A stretch of DNA of 64,000 nt from positions 26,336,485 to 26,400,484 of the forward strand of contig NC_134027.1 of assembly GCF_964204645.1 (NCBI RefSeq). Reading direction: 5' to 3'. Positions 11,346 through 22,430 of the stretch are shown here, piece by piece; positions within the stretch are counted from its first letter, which is position 1; the number at the start of each line of letters is the position of its first letter. The DNA is from Tubulanus polymorphus. Its lineage: Eukaryota > Nemertea > Palaeonemertea > Tubulaniformes > Tubulanidae. The notes under the pieces are model-generated. The model was not told the origin of the DNA, made no database searches, and saw only the letters and a program-made list of their open reading frames with translations. The translations under genes and the position numbers were made by a program.

Positions 11346-11476
11346 AAATTTCATATTCACTTACAGTCAGATGTGAAGGTCTGGTCTGGTTGTATGAGTT
11401 GATGTATGATAATTACCGTTCATAAAAAGGAAGTTCGTTTCACGGTCAAAAAGGTTTATAAGGGCAGCACACGGCA

Positions 11477-11497
11477 CCTCCCTCCCCTCCCTCCCCC
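11477..11497 (-). promoter_or_regulatory. G-quadruplex-forming sequence
   Basis: On the minus strand four G-runs (5, 3, 4 and 3 G) are separated by single A residues. Loops of one base are the most stable arrangement known for intramolecular quadruplexes. On the plus strand this is a C-rich, i-motif-capable run. No gene start can be assigned to it. Confidence 0.6.
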
Positions 11498-12600
11498 ACC
11501 TCCCCTTCAACGGTCGCACGATCAACCATATAATATTACAGTAGTAACATCAACCCGCAATTAATTCATTAACACGACTTCTATTTATGATCGCGTTCGC
11601 TTTAATCATATCAATTACTGCATGAAACGCACCTGACAACCGAACTACTATATCACATCTAACATCTATTAAATAAATGTTAACTTTCCAGAGACGCAAA
11701 CAGTTCGCTTTTTTTCTGAATCAATTCAAGTGCAAACAAACTGACTCGACTTCGAGCGCGTCTTTCCGCGATCGGTACTTCAAAGTGACTTTTTTTCTTT
11801 GAATCTTTATACGCTTGTGTTTATTCTTGATCTTTATCTTTATCGAAATATCGGAAATAATATATGAAAATTCAGTAAGCAAAGAGAGAAAAAAGATAAA
11901 AATAGATGGATTTTTTTTCTCGATTTTCAAGATTTTACTGAAAATCAAAAGGAAAAAAGAACCAAATTTCTTATTGCTAAGATCACATGGAATAAAGAGA
12001 TTACGAAAAAATAAATCAGATACTGATCCACAGAAAGCAAAACGATCATTATCGTTATTCTCTATCGAGAAAAATAAAAAGGAAAAGATTGAGCGCTAGT
12101 TATCGACGGAGCGTTGTTAGCGCGCAAACTGACAGCATGATCATCCATTTAAAATACTGACCTTACTGCGGCACGTGAGGTTTAGAAACCGACAACACGA
12201 ATCCATGATCGCAAAAATATTCCCGACGAGAAACTCGAGTCTATACGTCATTCATCGCTAAATCGAGGATGAGTTAAGACCGACTGAATACAATTAAAAG
12301 TCCGCGCGAAGTTACCGCAACTTAGGTTACCATAGTGAATGTCTGATTGTGACGCCGACGAATTAACAGGTGTCACCCGCGGGGCACCTGCTGTAAATGT
12401 AGCTGCAGCATCAGCAGCGATGCTACAGGTCTCTGCAGCTGCACTTACACATGCTTCGTTAATAATCGCAGTCACTGCTCGACATCCACTCTACATCGCA
12501 ACAGCGACCTGTGACACACACGCACAGACACTACACGCCTTCCCAGGGTGGAGGATACTGTAACGATGATCGGAGGCACGACGAGACATTACTGAGACAT

Positions 12601-12716
12601 TCTCTCCCCCCTCTCTCTCTCTCCCTCTCTCTCTCCCCCCTCTCTCTCCTCCTCTCTCTCTCTCTCCCCTTCTCTCTCTCTCTCCCCCCTCTCTCTCTCT
12701 CTCTCTCTCTCTATCT
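12601..12716. repeat. (CT)n pyrimidine tract
   Basis: Almost pure CTCTCT with CCCC interruptions. It is followed 65 bases later by a purine tract (12785-12942), so the two could pair as a long hairpin. Confidence 0.95.
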
Positions 12717-12784
12717 GATCACTGAATTTTACTATTGCTACTGAAACAGCGTCTAATACTCGAGAATACAAACAGATACTGAGT

Positions 12785-12942
12785 TAGAGAGAAATGAAGA
12801 GAGGGAGAGAACGTCAGAGAGAGAGGGGGCAGAGGGGGGAGAAAGAGGAAAGTGAGAGGGTTAGAGAGAAGAGATAGAGAGGGAAGAAGAAAGGGAGAGA
12901 CAAAGAGAGGGGGAGAGAGGGAAAGAGGGAGAGAGGGATTTG
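12785..12942. repeat. (GA)n purine tract
   Basis: GAGAGA with GGG and AAGA interruptions. It is complementary in type to the CT tract at 12601-12716. Apparent reading frames through it are artefacts of the repeat. Confidence 0.95.
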
Positions 12943-12949
12943 CATTCAT

Positions 12950-14045
12950 TGTGTTCTTCGACTTAATGATTAAAATCCTCTTATCTCGATGTAAGAGTAA
13001 TTGTTCTAATTAAACCCACACAGTTTGGTCATTCGGTATATGTATATATGTATAGCCACTAGCCTAGTTTCCTAGTATTCTATAATCGGCTCACTGAAAC
13101 CTACTCTATAATTACCCTCGATAAACCCTTCCTACGGCAACTTGACATGTCCAAACTGTCATCTGTAATACACAGCGTAGCAAGTCATGAAACCCGCGAA
13201 ATGAATAAGTTTAGGCGATTCTGACTGGATTCTGCAGATACTGCGCGTGACCCCCAGTCACAAGGCCACGACAAATCCCTGGTTAGTGTTAAAAAAGAAA
13301 AAATCATATTTCATCTTCGATTAGTAGTTCTATTCCATCAGACAGATCACAGAAAGATATTATATATTTTTAGATAATCTAATTCAAAGACGTCAAGATT
13401 TAGCTTTTTGGATACGGTGAAAATTGACACCAAGATTTTGATGTGTCTGGTACATGTACATGTATGAACTGGATTGAACTGGTTCATTCTATGTGCTGAA
13501 GTTGTCGGTGATTTCCTGAAGGATTTCGATGTCACGAACTGTCTTTCAAACGATCCTACAGTATCATTGCCATCTGTGTTGTGTGCTTGTTGATTTACAA
13601 CCCAAGGGTCCACGCTAGATTAACCAGTCAATTGATAGATGTACGTTGTAAGCGATGTCGCCTGCTGAAACTGGTGAAGTTCCAGATGACGTCACAGTGA
13701 TGTACGTCGCTGTAACGGCGAGATAAATGGGTTTGTTCCAGTCTCGGGGGACTGCTCCGGGACTGTTTCATCCCTACGCCGTCCACGCGTTTAGGCTTTA
13801 CACCGAAATTCGATACATGTCTGCGTACACCGCATAGGGTTAAAAAAAAAACACTAGATACAAATCTTAACGCCGCGTTGAACCAACTTTTCTAAAGTAG
13901 CGTTGAAACCAAATAGACTACGTTAAAAAGAGAAACTGGTTCTAACGTGGCGTTGAAACGAAAAGTGAAAAATGTTTAAAAAAATGGTTGAGCTTGAATG
14001 TCGTATTTTCGTGTGGCCCGAATCAGCTATCATGGTTTAAAGCGA
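12950..14045. other. no gene recognised
   Basis: Unique sequence, plus three loosely spaced copies of GCGTTGAA(A)C.AA around 13872, 13902 and 13951. A minus frame at 13347-13613 has chance length only. Confidence 0.45.
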
Positions 14046-14046
14046 A

Positions 14047-14212
14047 ATTGATTTTCAAAATTAAAATCAGTAGACATGAGGTTTTGGATGCTCTCTCTAT
14101 AGAGACGACCATCGTCAACTCATCTCACCTCGACCTCGAGAGTCACTTATAGAGACAGAGAGTCCGAAATATCGTATCTTCTGATTTTGATTTTGATAAA
14201 TTAATTTTATCC
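14047..14212. mobile_element. palindromic element with ~60-bp arms
   Basis: The left arm (14047-14103) and the reverse complement of the right arm (14149-14212) agree at about three bases in four. Shared blocks are CAAAAT.AAAATCAG near the tips and CTCTCT.TCTATAG near the centre. A short spacer separates them. MITE-like and non-coding. Confidence 0.5.
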
Positions 14213-14671
14213 CTCTGAATGTGTATGTAGAGGATGTAAGTTTATCTTCCATCAGGAGTGAGTGTTCGGGTTGTTCTACGTGCACGTACTAATATTAACC
14301 ATCAGATTCAACGAATTCGCTTTGACAACAACTGACAGATGTAGATTCGTAAGTTTTGACTGGCGGGGTATTTGACCTGAAGGGCGTCGCCGCGTACTGA
14401 ATGTAAGATTGATATAGGTCCGGAATTGCCACCAGTAACGACGTTAATTCACGATATAACAGCGATCTGTGTTTGTCACTGTGAAGCGTTCGTGTGTAAC
14501 AGCGCGTGAACTACAGGGAGTTTCCAGTTCCCACATCAATCCGTCACCGAACCAACACCGAAAAATGAGTTGTTTTGTTGCGTAGACCGCGATATCAAAA
14601 ATAAGTTAATGAAATTTCTGATGTTTTTATGAGAAGGTTTTATTTCCTTAACGAATGCAGAACCGGCGCAT

Positions 14672-15382
14672 CCAGTGTGATCGTCCCTACGCAGCCAATG
14701 TACCGAGGGTGATCGCTCCTACACAGCCAATGTACCGAGGGTGATCGCTCCTACACAGCCAATGTACCGAGGGTGATCGCTCCTACACAGCCAATGTACC
14801 GAGGGTGATCGCTCCGACACAGCCAATGCACCGAGGGTGATCGTTCCTAAGCAGCAAATGTACCGAGGGTGATCGCTCCTACACAGCCAATGTACCGAGG
14901 GTGATCGCTCCTACACAGCCAATGTACCGAGGGTGATCGCTCCTACACAGCCAATGTACCGAGGGTGATCGCTCCTACACAGCCAATGTACCGAGGGTGA
15001 TCGCTCCTACACAGCCAATGTACCGAGGGTGATCGCTCCTACACAGCCAATGTACCGAGGGTGATCGCTCCTACACAGCCAATGTACCGAGGGTGATCGC
15101 TCCTACACAGCCAATGTACCGAGGGTGATCGCTCCTACACAGCCAATGTACCGAGGGTGATCGCTCCTACACAGCCAATGTACCGAGGGTGATCGCTCCG
15201 ACACAGCCAATGCACCGAGGGTGATCGTTCCTAAGCAGCAAATGTACCGAGGGTGATCGCTCCTACACAGCCAATGTACCGAGGGTGATCGCTCCTACAC
15301 AGCCAATGTACCGAGGGTGATCGCTCCTACACAGCCAATGTACCGAGGGTGATCGCTCAGCCAACGCATCGATGGTGATTTC
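14672..15382. repeat. 32-bp satellite array, about 22 copies
   Basis: The unit is 32 bp (ACCGAGGGTGATCGCTCC followed by TACACAGCCAATGT). Most copies are identical. A distinctive pair of variant units (GCTCCGACACAG, then ATGCACCGAGG, then GTTCCTAAGCAGCAAATG) occurs at about 14811-14875 and again at 15195-15259, exactly 384 bp (12 units) apart. A block of 12 units has therefore been duplicated. The unit length is not a multiple of three and the array is not coding. Confidence 0.97.
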
Positions 15383-15666
15383 CATGGGAAAAAGTATCGC
15401 TATAAAAAGCTTCTTATCCGAAAGGAAGAAACGAAAAAAAGATTAAGTCTTTAATCTAAATAAGCTTGATCCCGGTGGAGAATGCGGCAGCGGCTGCTGC
15501 TCTTCAAAAGTGCTTCAATAGACTTCATGATGAAAGAATATGACGGTATCGCCAACATATTTAACGACAGGATACGTTGATAGTTCCAAGGCCGTGTGGA
15601 GATCAGATGCGCAGGAAACACGCTAATAAACGGTGACAGTGATTTCTGCATCGAAATTCTTGATCA

Positions 15667-15687
15667 TCGTCGTCGTCGTCGTCGTCA
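15667..15687. repeat. (CGT)n trinucleotide repeat
   Basis: About six to seven CGT units in a row. Confidence 0.9.
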
Positions 15688-15689
15688 TA

Positions 15690-17300
15690 TCTATAGCAAC
15701 TTGACAAGATGAATACTCGCCTGATTTCATATGGGAAACTAGGCAAAAACTACGCTTTCATGTATCTGACGACAAGGCGTAGAGCGTCGATACTCTTAGG
15801 GCGAATTTAACCTGATAAACATTCCAGTGAGAACGATCTTAGAAGACTTTTTAAATATATGAACAGTAAAATAAGAATTGATAAATCTAGTCAAATCAGT
15901 TTTTGAGCTTTGTACAGGAATTTGAAACTATGTACTTTAGCTCAAAAACTTGAATTCACTGTATCCGTCGACATCGAGTTTCATTAAGACTGTAAAGTGT
16001 TCAAAATTCTATAAATAAAAGTTTGAATAGTTCAAGTCTGTCGAATAAGCCGCGTATATGATATATCGAGGAATTTTCAGACAGACACCGCGTATATAAC
16101 TCACATATCATAATCTCATCAACCCACGCCTGCGTCCACAACGTGCAAACATCAGTATACTCGACCATCAATTCCGCCAGACACACAAAAAAAAACAAAA
16201 CCAAATCACTGATCCTTAGGAACTAAATCCCGCAGTCATTTCACGAAAAAGCTTATCAAAAATAGGTCGCTACTGGCCCTTATAACCAGTCTAAAAGTTA
16301 CGCGAAATGAATGAATTAAGACATGAACACTTTATACTTTTCTCTTACTTTAGACTGAGATACATGAGTTTATATATGTAGCGAGGAAATCAGTTAAACC
16401 TTCACAACTTGCCGGTCAGTGTCTCTAATTCAAAGTTGACCTCAGTTAACTGGTGGATAAATACCAATTGTCACTATGTCAACTACTGTCGACCCATTGC
16501 TCTTAGCGCTACGATAGACAAGTCGTACACGAAACACCCTTGAAAAGGATGAACCGTTTTGGTATCGCGACGCGCGGGTATCTCATTAAACTGATTTAGT
16601 CGGTTTATAAGAATATGAACTCGACGTCGAACGCGGATCTCGCAGGAGAAAATATCCGCTGTCACAATTTCGTCAAGATTCTTATCATCTTGTCAGATAA
16701 AGTGAATAGGGACAAGTTCTAGTGTAATCTGGGTTAAATCTTACTAACAAATTACGGAGCACGACTGACTCACAGTAAGCCTACAGTTTAATCAATGCAT
16801 TAGTTTCTCTAATTGATAAAAAAATGCTCAAGTTGAGATTTTGTGCCTTTTTCTGTTTTATTTTTATCCCCATGTGACGACAATGGAATTCCGTTGGTGA
16901 ATATCTCGCACGGTCAAAAGCTATAAATCAGCCCGATTGGTATTTCGGTATTTCGCTGATTGGAATTCCGGTAACATTGAATTTTGCCGTTACGTGTGGA
17001 TGATACCCGCGTTATCAAAATAAAACAGTAATTAAGCATTTTATGATCGCTTCAGTTTCGGAGGTCGAATATGTCAAACCAAACCGAATCGTTGCGGTAC
17101 AAATGTTCGCTTCTATTTGGTTCGTTTAGTTGAAATCCAAAACTAAATCGCTATCATACAAATTTAGGTTTTAAACTCAGCTTCTGACTCCAGTTACAGG
17201 AAAAAGTTAACAAAAGTTTCTGGTTTGATTGCCCTATTGACCTATATTGCTCTCTATTGATGTTTAAAACTAAACAGTTTTAAGCTTTAGCGCTTTCATG
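15690..17300. other. no gene recognised
   Basis: AT-rich sequence without repeats I can name. Minus frames at 16001-16204 and 16483-16665 are of chance length. Confidence 0.45.
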
Positions 17301-17311
17301 AAAGTGGACCC

Positions 17312-17460
17312 TAGGCCCAGTTTTAAAGATCGGTATTAACTTCTAATACGGGGGCTAAATCTGATAACCCTGGAGCTAAGTAAGGCAACAGGGAACACGT
17401 TAACCCCTAGGCTTCCTGGTCTGCCTTTGTAGCCAGTCTATAAAGCCAAGCTCTGCCCGA
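17312..17460. mobile_element. degenerate MITE-C relic
   Basis: The start (GGCCCAGTTTTAAAGATCG, then GTATTAAC and GGGGGCTAA) resembles the ends of the palindrome at 52793-52915, and AGCCAGTCTATAAAGCC near 17437 looks like its opposite end. Interiors are too diverged for a firm boundary. Confidence 0.35.
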
Positions 17461-18477
17461 AATACGCACACCGCTTAACTTAGGAAACGCTAAAAATCTA
17501 GTGATAAACGCATAGTTACCTTCGAGGTATCGTCATGAACAGCTCTCCGTCGCCAATTATAGATACAAGCACACATAGAGATGATTCTTCTCGGACCCCG
17601 AGGAATCCCGGTCCAGATAGTAGGAGATGTTTGAGAGATTTTGAAATATTTCTGTTACCGAGAACGGTTTGGATGACAGCTATGATTCAGCGGTAATCTA
17701 AGGGACAGTATAGTGTCTCTAAAAGCTTTAGAGAATCGATGACATACGGATGGGACTCTCCGTTAAAATACCATGACTAATGCTCAGTTCAGGAATTTGA
17801 TTGACTTGTTGGAGAGATTTGATTGACATACAGCGAACAGCAACTAGTTGAACCCACGGCGAAAAAAAAACATCATGACTTATCTCAATTCCAAAAACGC
17901 CTATAAGACTTCTAAAATAGGTTTGAAATTCGTCCTTCGTGAACGCAAAATTCTGAAAAAACGCCTCATAAAATCGTACTTTTACCAAGGCGTACTAGAA
18001 CTTGAACTTGAAACTGTTTCATAAAAATATAGATTGATTGAAATATTGGCTGTTGAAGTGAGTCCGAGAAGTGACGAAATTGAAGTATTGAAAATCAATA
18101 TCGAATTTCATTTTGTTTATTTATGTGACACTTTTCTATCATCAGCGATCTTCGATGTTACTGTTTCGACGACGTCACTATCGGCCGCGTAATCTTACGC
18201 ACAGTTCGCTGTTAATTGACAAAGAAAACAGCTCTCGGGAACGTTCTCGTCTGAATCTATCAGATCTTGTGTGTGGCCCAGATTTAATTACTTTCTATTG
18301 ATTTTCGGTGGCGAAATTTTCACCCGAAATAATTTGCAACTTTCGTTCTGATAATCAGCACAGCGCGAAACGATTAAAGCAACGCAGTTTAACAGTGATG
18401 CATTCTCTCCCCTCGACCCACCGAGGAGCGCTACATTAGATATTTTTTACTCAAGAATTAAAAACAAACGATACTCG

Positions 18478-18520
18478 GTTTTCGGACTCTTTCTCTCTAG
18501 ATACCATCGTCAGGTATTGT
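18478..18520 (-). ncRNA. hammerhead-core-like hairpin (type C)
   Basis: The minus strand reads CTGACGA, a diverged hairpin containing CTCT...GAG, then TCCGAAAA. This parallels the better-preserved copy at 55390-55422 and a more decayed one near 10268-10322. Confidence 0.25.
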
Positions 18521-18638
18521 GGATGGACTCCTGGTAATTTCTCTGGTCAGAAACTTTAATTTTTCAAGTAATAAATTTCGTTTCAATTCTTTTAAATTTG
18601 TAGGTTAGAAACACAGAGAATTATGAGCGGCGGGTTCG

Positions 18639-18860
18639 ATGGTTTTTTTTCGATTAAGGGGGAGACCTGAGAAAACCCCCCCCCCCACCAGCTCTTTCCA
18701 CACTGGGACTTGAATCCATGAACCCTGTTTTGACGGTACACACGGCGGGTCCGATGTTTCTTTTTTCCTAATTAAGAAGGAGAAACCATGCAACTCTTTC
18801 CGCCACCAGGAGTCGAGCCCATGAATCCTGGATTGACGAGACAAGCGATCGGTGGCTTAA
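18639..18860 (-). mobile_element. two diverged ~112-bp modules with tRNA-like B-box
   Basis: The stretches 18639-18750 and 18751-18860 align in order: GATG.TT.TTTTTT, ATTAAG..GGAGA, CTCTTTCC, CCA..GGGA/AGGAG, TCGA/TTGAA, CCATGAA.CCTG, TTGACG. On the minus strand the second module contains CATGGGCTCGACTCCTGG, close to a pol III B-box inside a T-arm. Probably a tandemly duplicated tRNA-derived SINE head; a working tRNA is not present. Confidence 0.45.
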
Positions 18861-19909
18861 ACTCTGCGCCTCTGTGTAACAGTGATTCATCAGCAAACAA
18901 CTCAGAAAACGACGAACGATCGTCAAACTGATTATTATAATCACTATCGTTACGGATAGGGATTATCCATAAACTACATGTTGCCCGCGCGCGCTCTGAT
19001 CGTATCGAACCTTCCAACTGAGCGCGAGCGGTTAGAAAAAGTGTTGAGGCTGGTCAATGTTAATTTAGTGACTCAGTGCATTCTCGGATCGAGTGAGGAA
19101 CTGATATGAGTAACGAAATGAAGAGAAAAAAGTTTCAACCGCTGGAATTCACTACTTGCATCTTTGAGCGAATTGATTATACATTACTGCGGGATCCTTT
19201 ACTAGAATTTGCGACAAAGTAAACATTATTAAGCCTATAGAATGCCTTCTGTACTGACTGACTGGGCTTAAGCTCTTTTGCATCTGAACATCAGAGAAAT
19301 GACAAGTATTGGTTCTCGCTGCAATTACGATCATCAAAGCCACTGCTATAATCACGAGAACCAATATATAGTGAGCTCTGAGAAGCGTGCGTGCTGCTCT
19401 TAATGACCAATTGGGTCTTGCATTCTTTCCCTGTCAAAAACGGAAGATATATTACCCAAGTGTTTATCGAAATTTCCGACTTAAATCGTCGTTTGCGGAT
19501 GAAGCCTAAACGAGTGGACAATGCGCGGCCACGATCGTTAACGGTAGCATGCCCTAACAGACCAGTAATTACTGAGTACTGCGGCTAGAATCACCGATAG
19601 TATAATGACCAAATGGTATGCACATGCAAGCATTGTACTCTGCATGACCGTCACGTCGAGGGAAAATCGTCCTTAATACAGCCGAACGATGACCCGGGAT
19701 TCGACGGATCGGTGCGTCTCGGAGCACCCCTAATTTATTGCAACAAACTGTATGTACGGTAGACTCTGGGCGTACTCTGTTGGTGCGCTCATCAGACTAA
19801 CAATACTGACCACATTTTGGAAGTTCATGGGTCTCGACCATGTTTTAGTCATTCATACCTGGCTTTACAAAGCTCGATACCATCAGTACCTAATGAGGGA
19901 CCTGGTTGT

Positions 19910-20012
19910 TGACAAGCGGGGATGAAAAGTTACCCCCAAGGACTTGAATACGACGAAGGGAGGGTTTTTTTTTTACTTGTCGGGGTAACTCTTCATTCCT
20001 AATGAATCCTGA
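19910..20012. repeat. imperfect inverted repeat
   Basis: Around 19914-19942 the sequence reads GGGGATGAAAAGTTACCCCC, and 19975-20000 contains CTTGTCGGGGTAACTCTTCA. The two are approximate reverse complements around a poly-T run. Confidence 0.45.
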
Positions 20013-20031
20013 TAAATCAGCACCCAGTATC

Positions 20032-20100
20032 AAACAGCCTACTGTATCAAACAGTCTACTGTATCAAACAACCTACTGTATCAAACAGTAGACTGAAAAT
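20032..20100. repeat. 17-bp minisatellite, 4 copies
   Basis: The unit CTACTGTATCAAACAGC is repeated four times with single-base changes. The last copy ends in TAGACTG. Confidence 0.85.
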
Positions 20101-22080
20101 TAATAAGAAAAGTTAATAAAAATAAAATATCCAAGATATTGTGTTCTTAGATGTTACAAGAGGTGAATTTGATCTTTGATATAATGTAGATATCTTAATC
20201 AATGATCGGCGCAGTGGGGGAATCTGAGGAGTTCAGTTAAATCAGTAAATAAAAACTTTTTATGCGTGGGTATAATTAATCATTGTTTGAACCACCTGTT
20301 CGGTATTTTTATAGACAGATTCGAAACCGCTTTAAAACTTCAGCTGTTGATGATCCATCACGTTTAGAATCCTGATCCGATCTAAGACGAGAAACTTTTT
20401 TTCATAAGTTTCTCGTCCATAGAGAAATCGGTTTTATTTTCGCGGTATGTTTATTTTCGCTGTATGTATACGTGCGTGTCGATGCATTGAGCAGTATCTG
20501 GTGTCGTGCGATGTTTTTTGCTATTCTATCGGAAAGGATTAATCGCCTGCGTTTTCCTTTTAAAAACAAACGGTTTGTCGCAATCAATCATACATTATCG
20601 ACAGCCGTGTTTCCCGACCTATTACAATTGATTTCTAATGAAAACTCGAACACATGTCAAGTTTACGTTCGAATTTTCTCTTTTCAATAATTTTCTCTTT
20701 TCGAAATGCATCGCGGCACGGATAACGGCATTTTCGATCAACTATACACCAGTTGCTTTGAATATGAATTTCAATAAAATGTTCTTATTTGTACCATCGA
20801 TTAAGTTCATATATTTTCTACCCCGTTGCTGTTCTTTTTCACTACATGAAATGCCTCTGATCTTCGGTGCATTGAATTCGAATGAATGCATTGAAACGAC
20901 GTTGTCTAATACTGCGAGTTTATACATAATATAAGTAAAGTTAATGGTTTATAAAACAAAATGTTTCGATGAAGTTTGAAAAAAAGGATTGGATGACAAC
21001 GACACAATTATAGGATAGCGTATTTATTAAACCCTTCCGGGTATAATAAATGCCAAGGTTAATATCGGATATGCGGCAACGTCTTCTAGAAAACGACATC
21101 AATACAGCGCGTTAGTATCTGTATAGCGACATAATGCGGATTACACAGCGCGCTAATTACGAGTTTGAACAAGAGACTCAAACAATACAAGAACATCCTT
21201 GAAGCGTAATATAACATTACATCGTTTCTGCGCCGGCTTCAGAAGTCTCCGTTCTATCGTTATCCGATGTCACGCCTTTCAGCGCATCGTTTTTGCCGTA
21301 GACATTAGACGGGGAACTTCCAGACACCAGATATTGGATCAGAAAACTTCCGACAACAACTTCGCATCTCGTTACAAAACACGAGATAAAAAAATTACGA
21401 AAAGTTTTAACAATTACGCTGTGTATTTGATGTCATCGGGTGCAGACGAGATAAACGAGGTCTTTGATGACGCAGTACCCAGAGCCCCTTTCGCGCTGAC
21501 CAACTTTAAAGCAGCTTTGACATTGCGCATGTCCAGTCACGCGGAAACCTCGGAGTCGCTGCATGTTCAGAAGCAACATTTCAAAAGCGTCCAGACAAGC
21601 AAACTATAAACGAGTATGATCAGTTCGAAGATCACAGAGCACTGTTACAACGAACATTCAACCAAAACACAGTAATCCAACGTACTGTAAGATCATGGGA
21701 CCTTATAATCAGCTTCCGACTTCAAACAAACTGCTTTATTGTTCAGTTCACATCGTTGAATATATGCTTGAAAGGATCGACATTTTCAAGTTCATCCATA
21801 TTGCAATAACCTGCAGGGTACTTCAGTTGCTTCGCATTGTTTCAGTACCAAACCGTATAAAGGCTTAAGCGACAATATACCTTTGTAACTGTGTTATCCC
21901 GATAGCTGGATGATGTTTTTAGTGACAGGACTTCGTATTTTTCCAGAGGGCGTACCAACGTAATCCCATCCTTTGAATCTTGTCATCGCAAAAAAAACCA
22001 TTATCTTTACTTACATATCAGTTTTATCAAGGAGATTTAGAAAGCTTCTATTCAACGCGTTTCTCAATGTTTTATAAACA
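20101..22080. other. no gene recognised
   Basis: Contains the longest non-repetitive frame of the window (plus, 21199-21609, 136 codons). It lacks recognisable domains, splice partners or a promoter, and one of this length is compatible with chance. Other frames here are shorter. Confidence 0.4.
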
Positions 22081-22166
22081 TGTAGAAAAACTTGTTGAAA
22101 TCAAGCGGAAAGTTGAGACGATACGAACTGAGTAAATGGGTCAGAGAGGATTGCGAAGGTGAATAA

Positions 22167-22430
22167 AGTGTCATATCAACGTATCTGCTAGAATCTGATG
22201 AAGAAGCTGGCGCCGCAATACTTGTTAACATTGAAGAGTTACATTTACTGATTGTAAATGGGAAAAGGCCACGCGCACGGATGGATAGGAGGAGGGGATT
22301 TAGTGTAAGCCGATTTGTACCAAACTCTTCCATAATTGGGATATGGAAAGAAGCCACCTGTACACGGGGAAACCTTGATACAATCTGTCATTTGAGAGCT
22401 GGTAAACCACCTGCAGAATCTACGTATTAA
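22167..22430 (+). CDS. open frame of 87 codons, possible exon
   Basis: This frame is stop-free between TAA codons at 22164-22166 and 22428-22430. Its inferred peptide is unusually protein-like: an acidic segment (ESDEEAGAAILVNIEEL) followed by a basic one (KRPRARMDRRRGF). The opposite strand carries two S/L/P-rich overlapping frames, as often seen antisense to coding DNA. A splice acceptor (CGTATCTGCTAG, exon from 22192) and a modest donor (GCTG^GTAAAC near 22401) could define an internal exon. No family recognised, no partner exon found. It may be chance or a transposon relic. Confidence 0.25.
   Translation, partial: SVISTYLLESDEEAGAAILVNIEELHLLIVNGKRPRARMDRRRGFSVSRFVPNSSIIGIWKEATCTRGNLDTICHLRAGKPPAESTY

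Noticed and set aside
12511-12949. Overlapping ORFs rich in S/L or R/E
   Set aside because: Produced by the CT and GA tracts.
17521-17700. Minus frame of about 60 codons ending at a GTAACT donor
   Set aside because: Peptide is dominated by L/I/V/S, and acceptor and partner exon are lacking.
21199-21609. 136-codon plus frame, the longest non-repetitive ORF
   Set aside because: Length is within chance expectation for a 64-kb window at about 40% GC; no motif, promoter or splice partner found.
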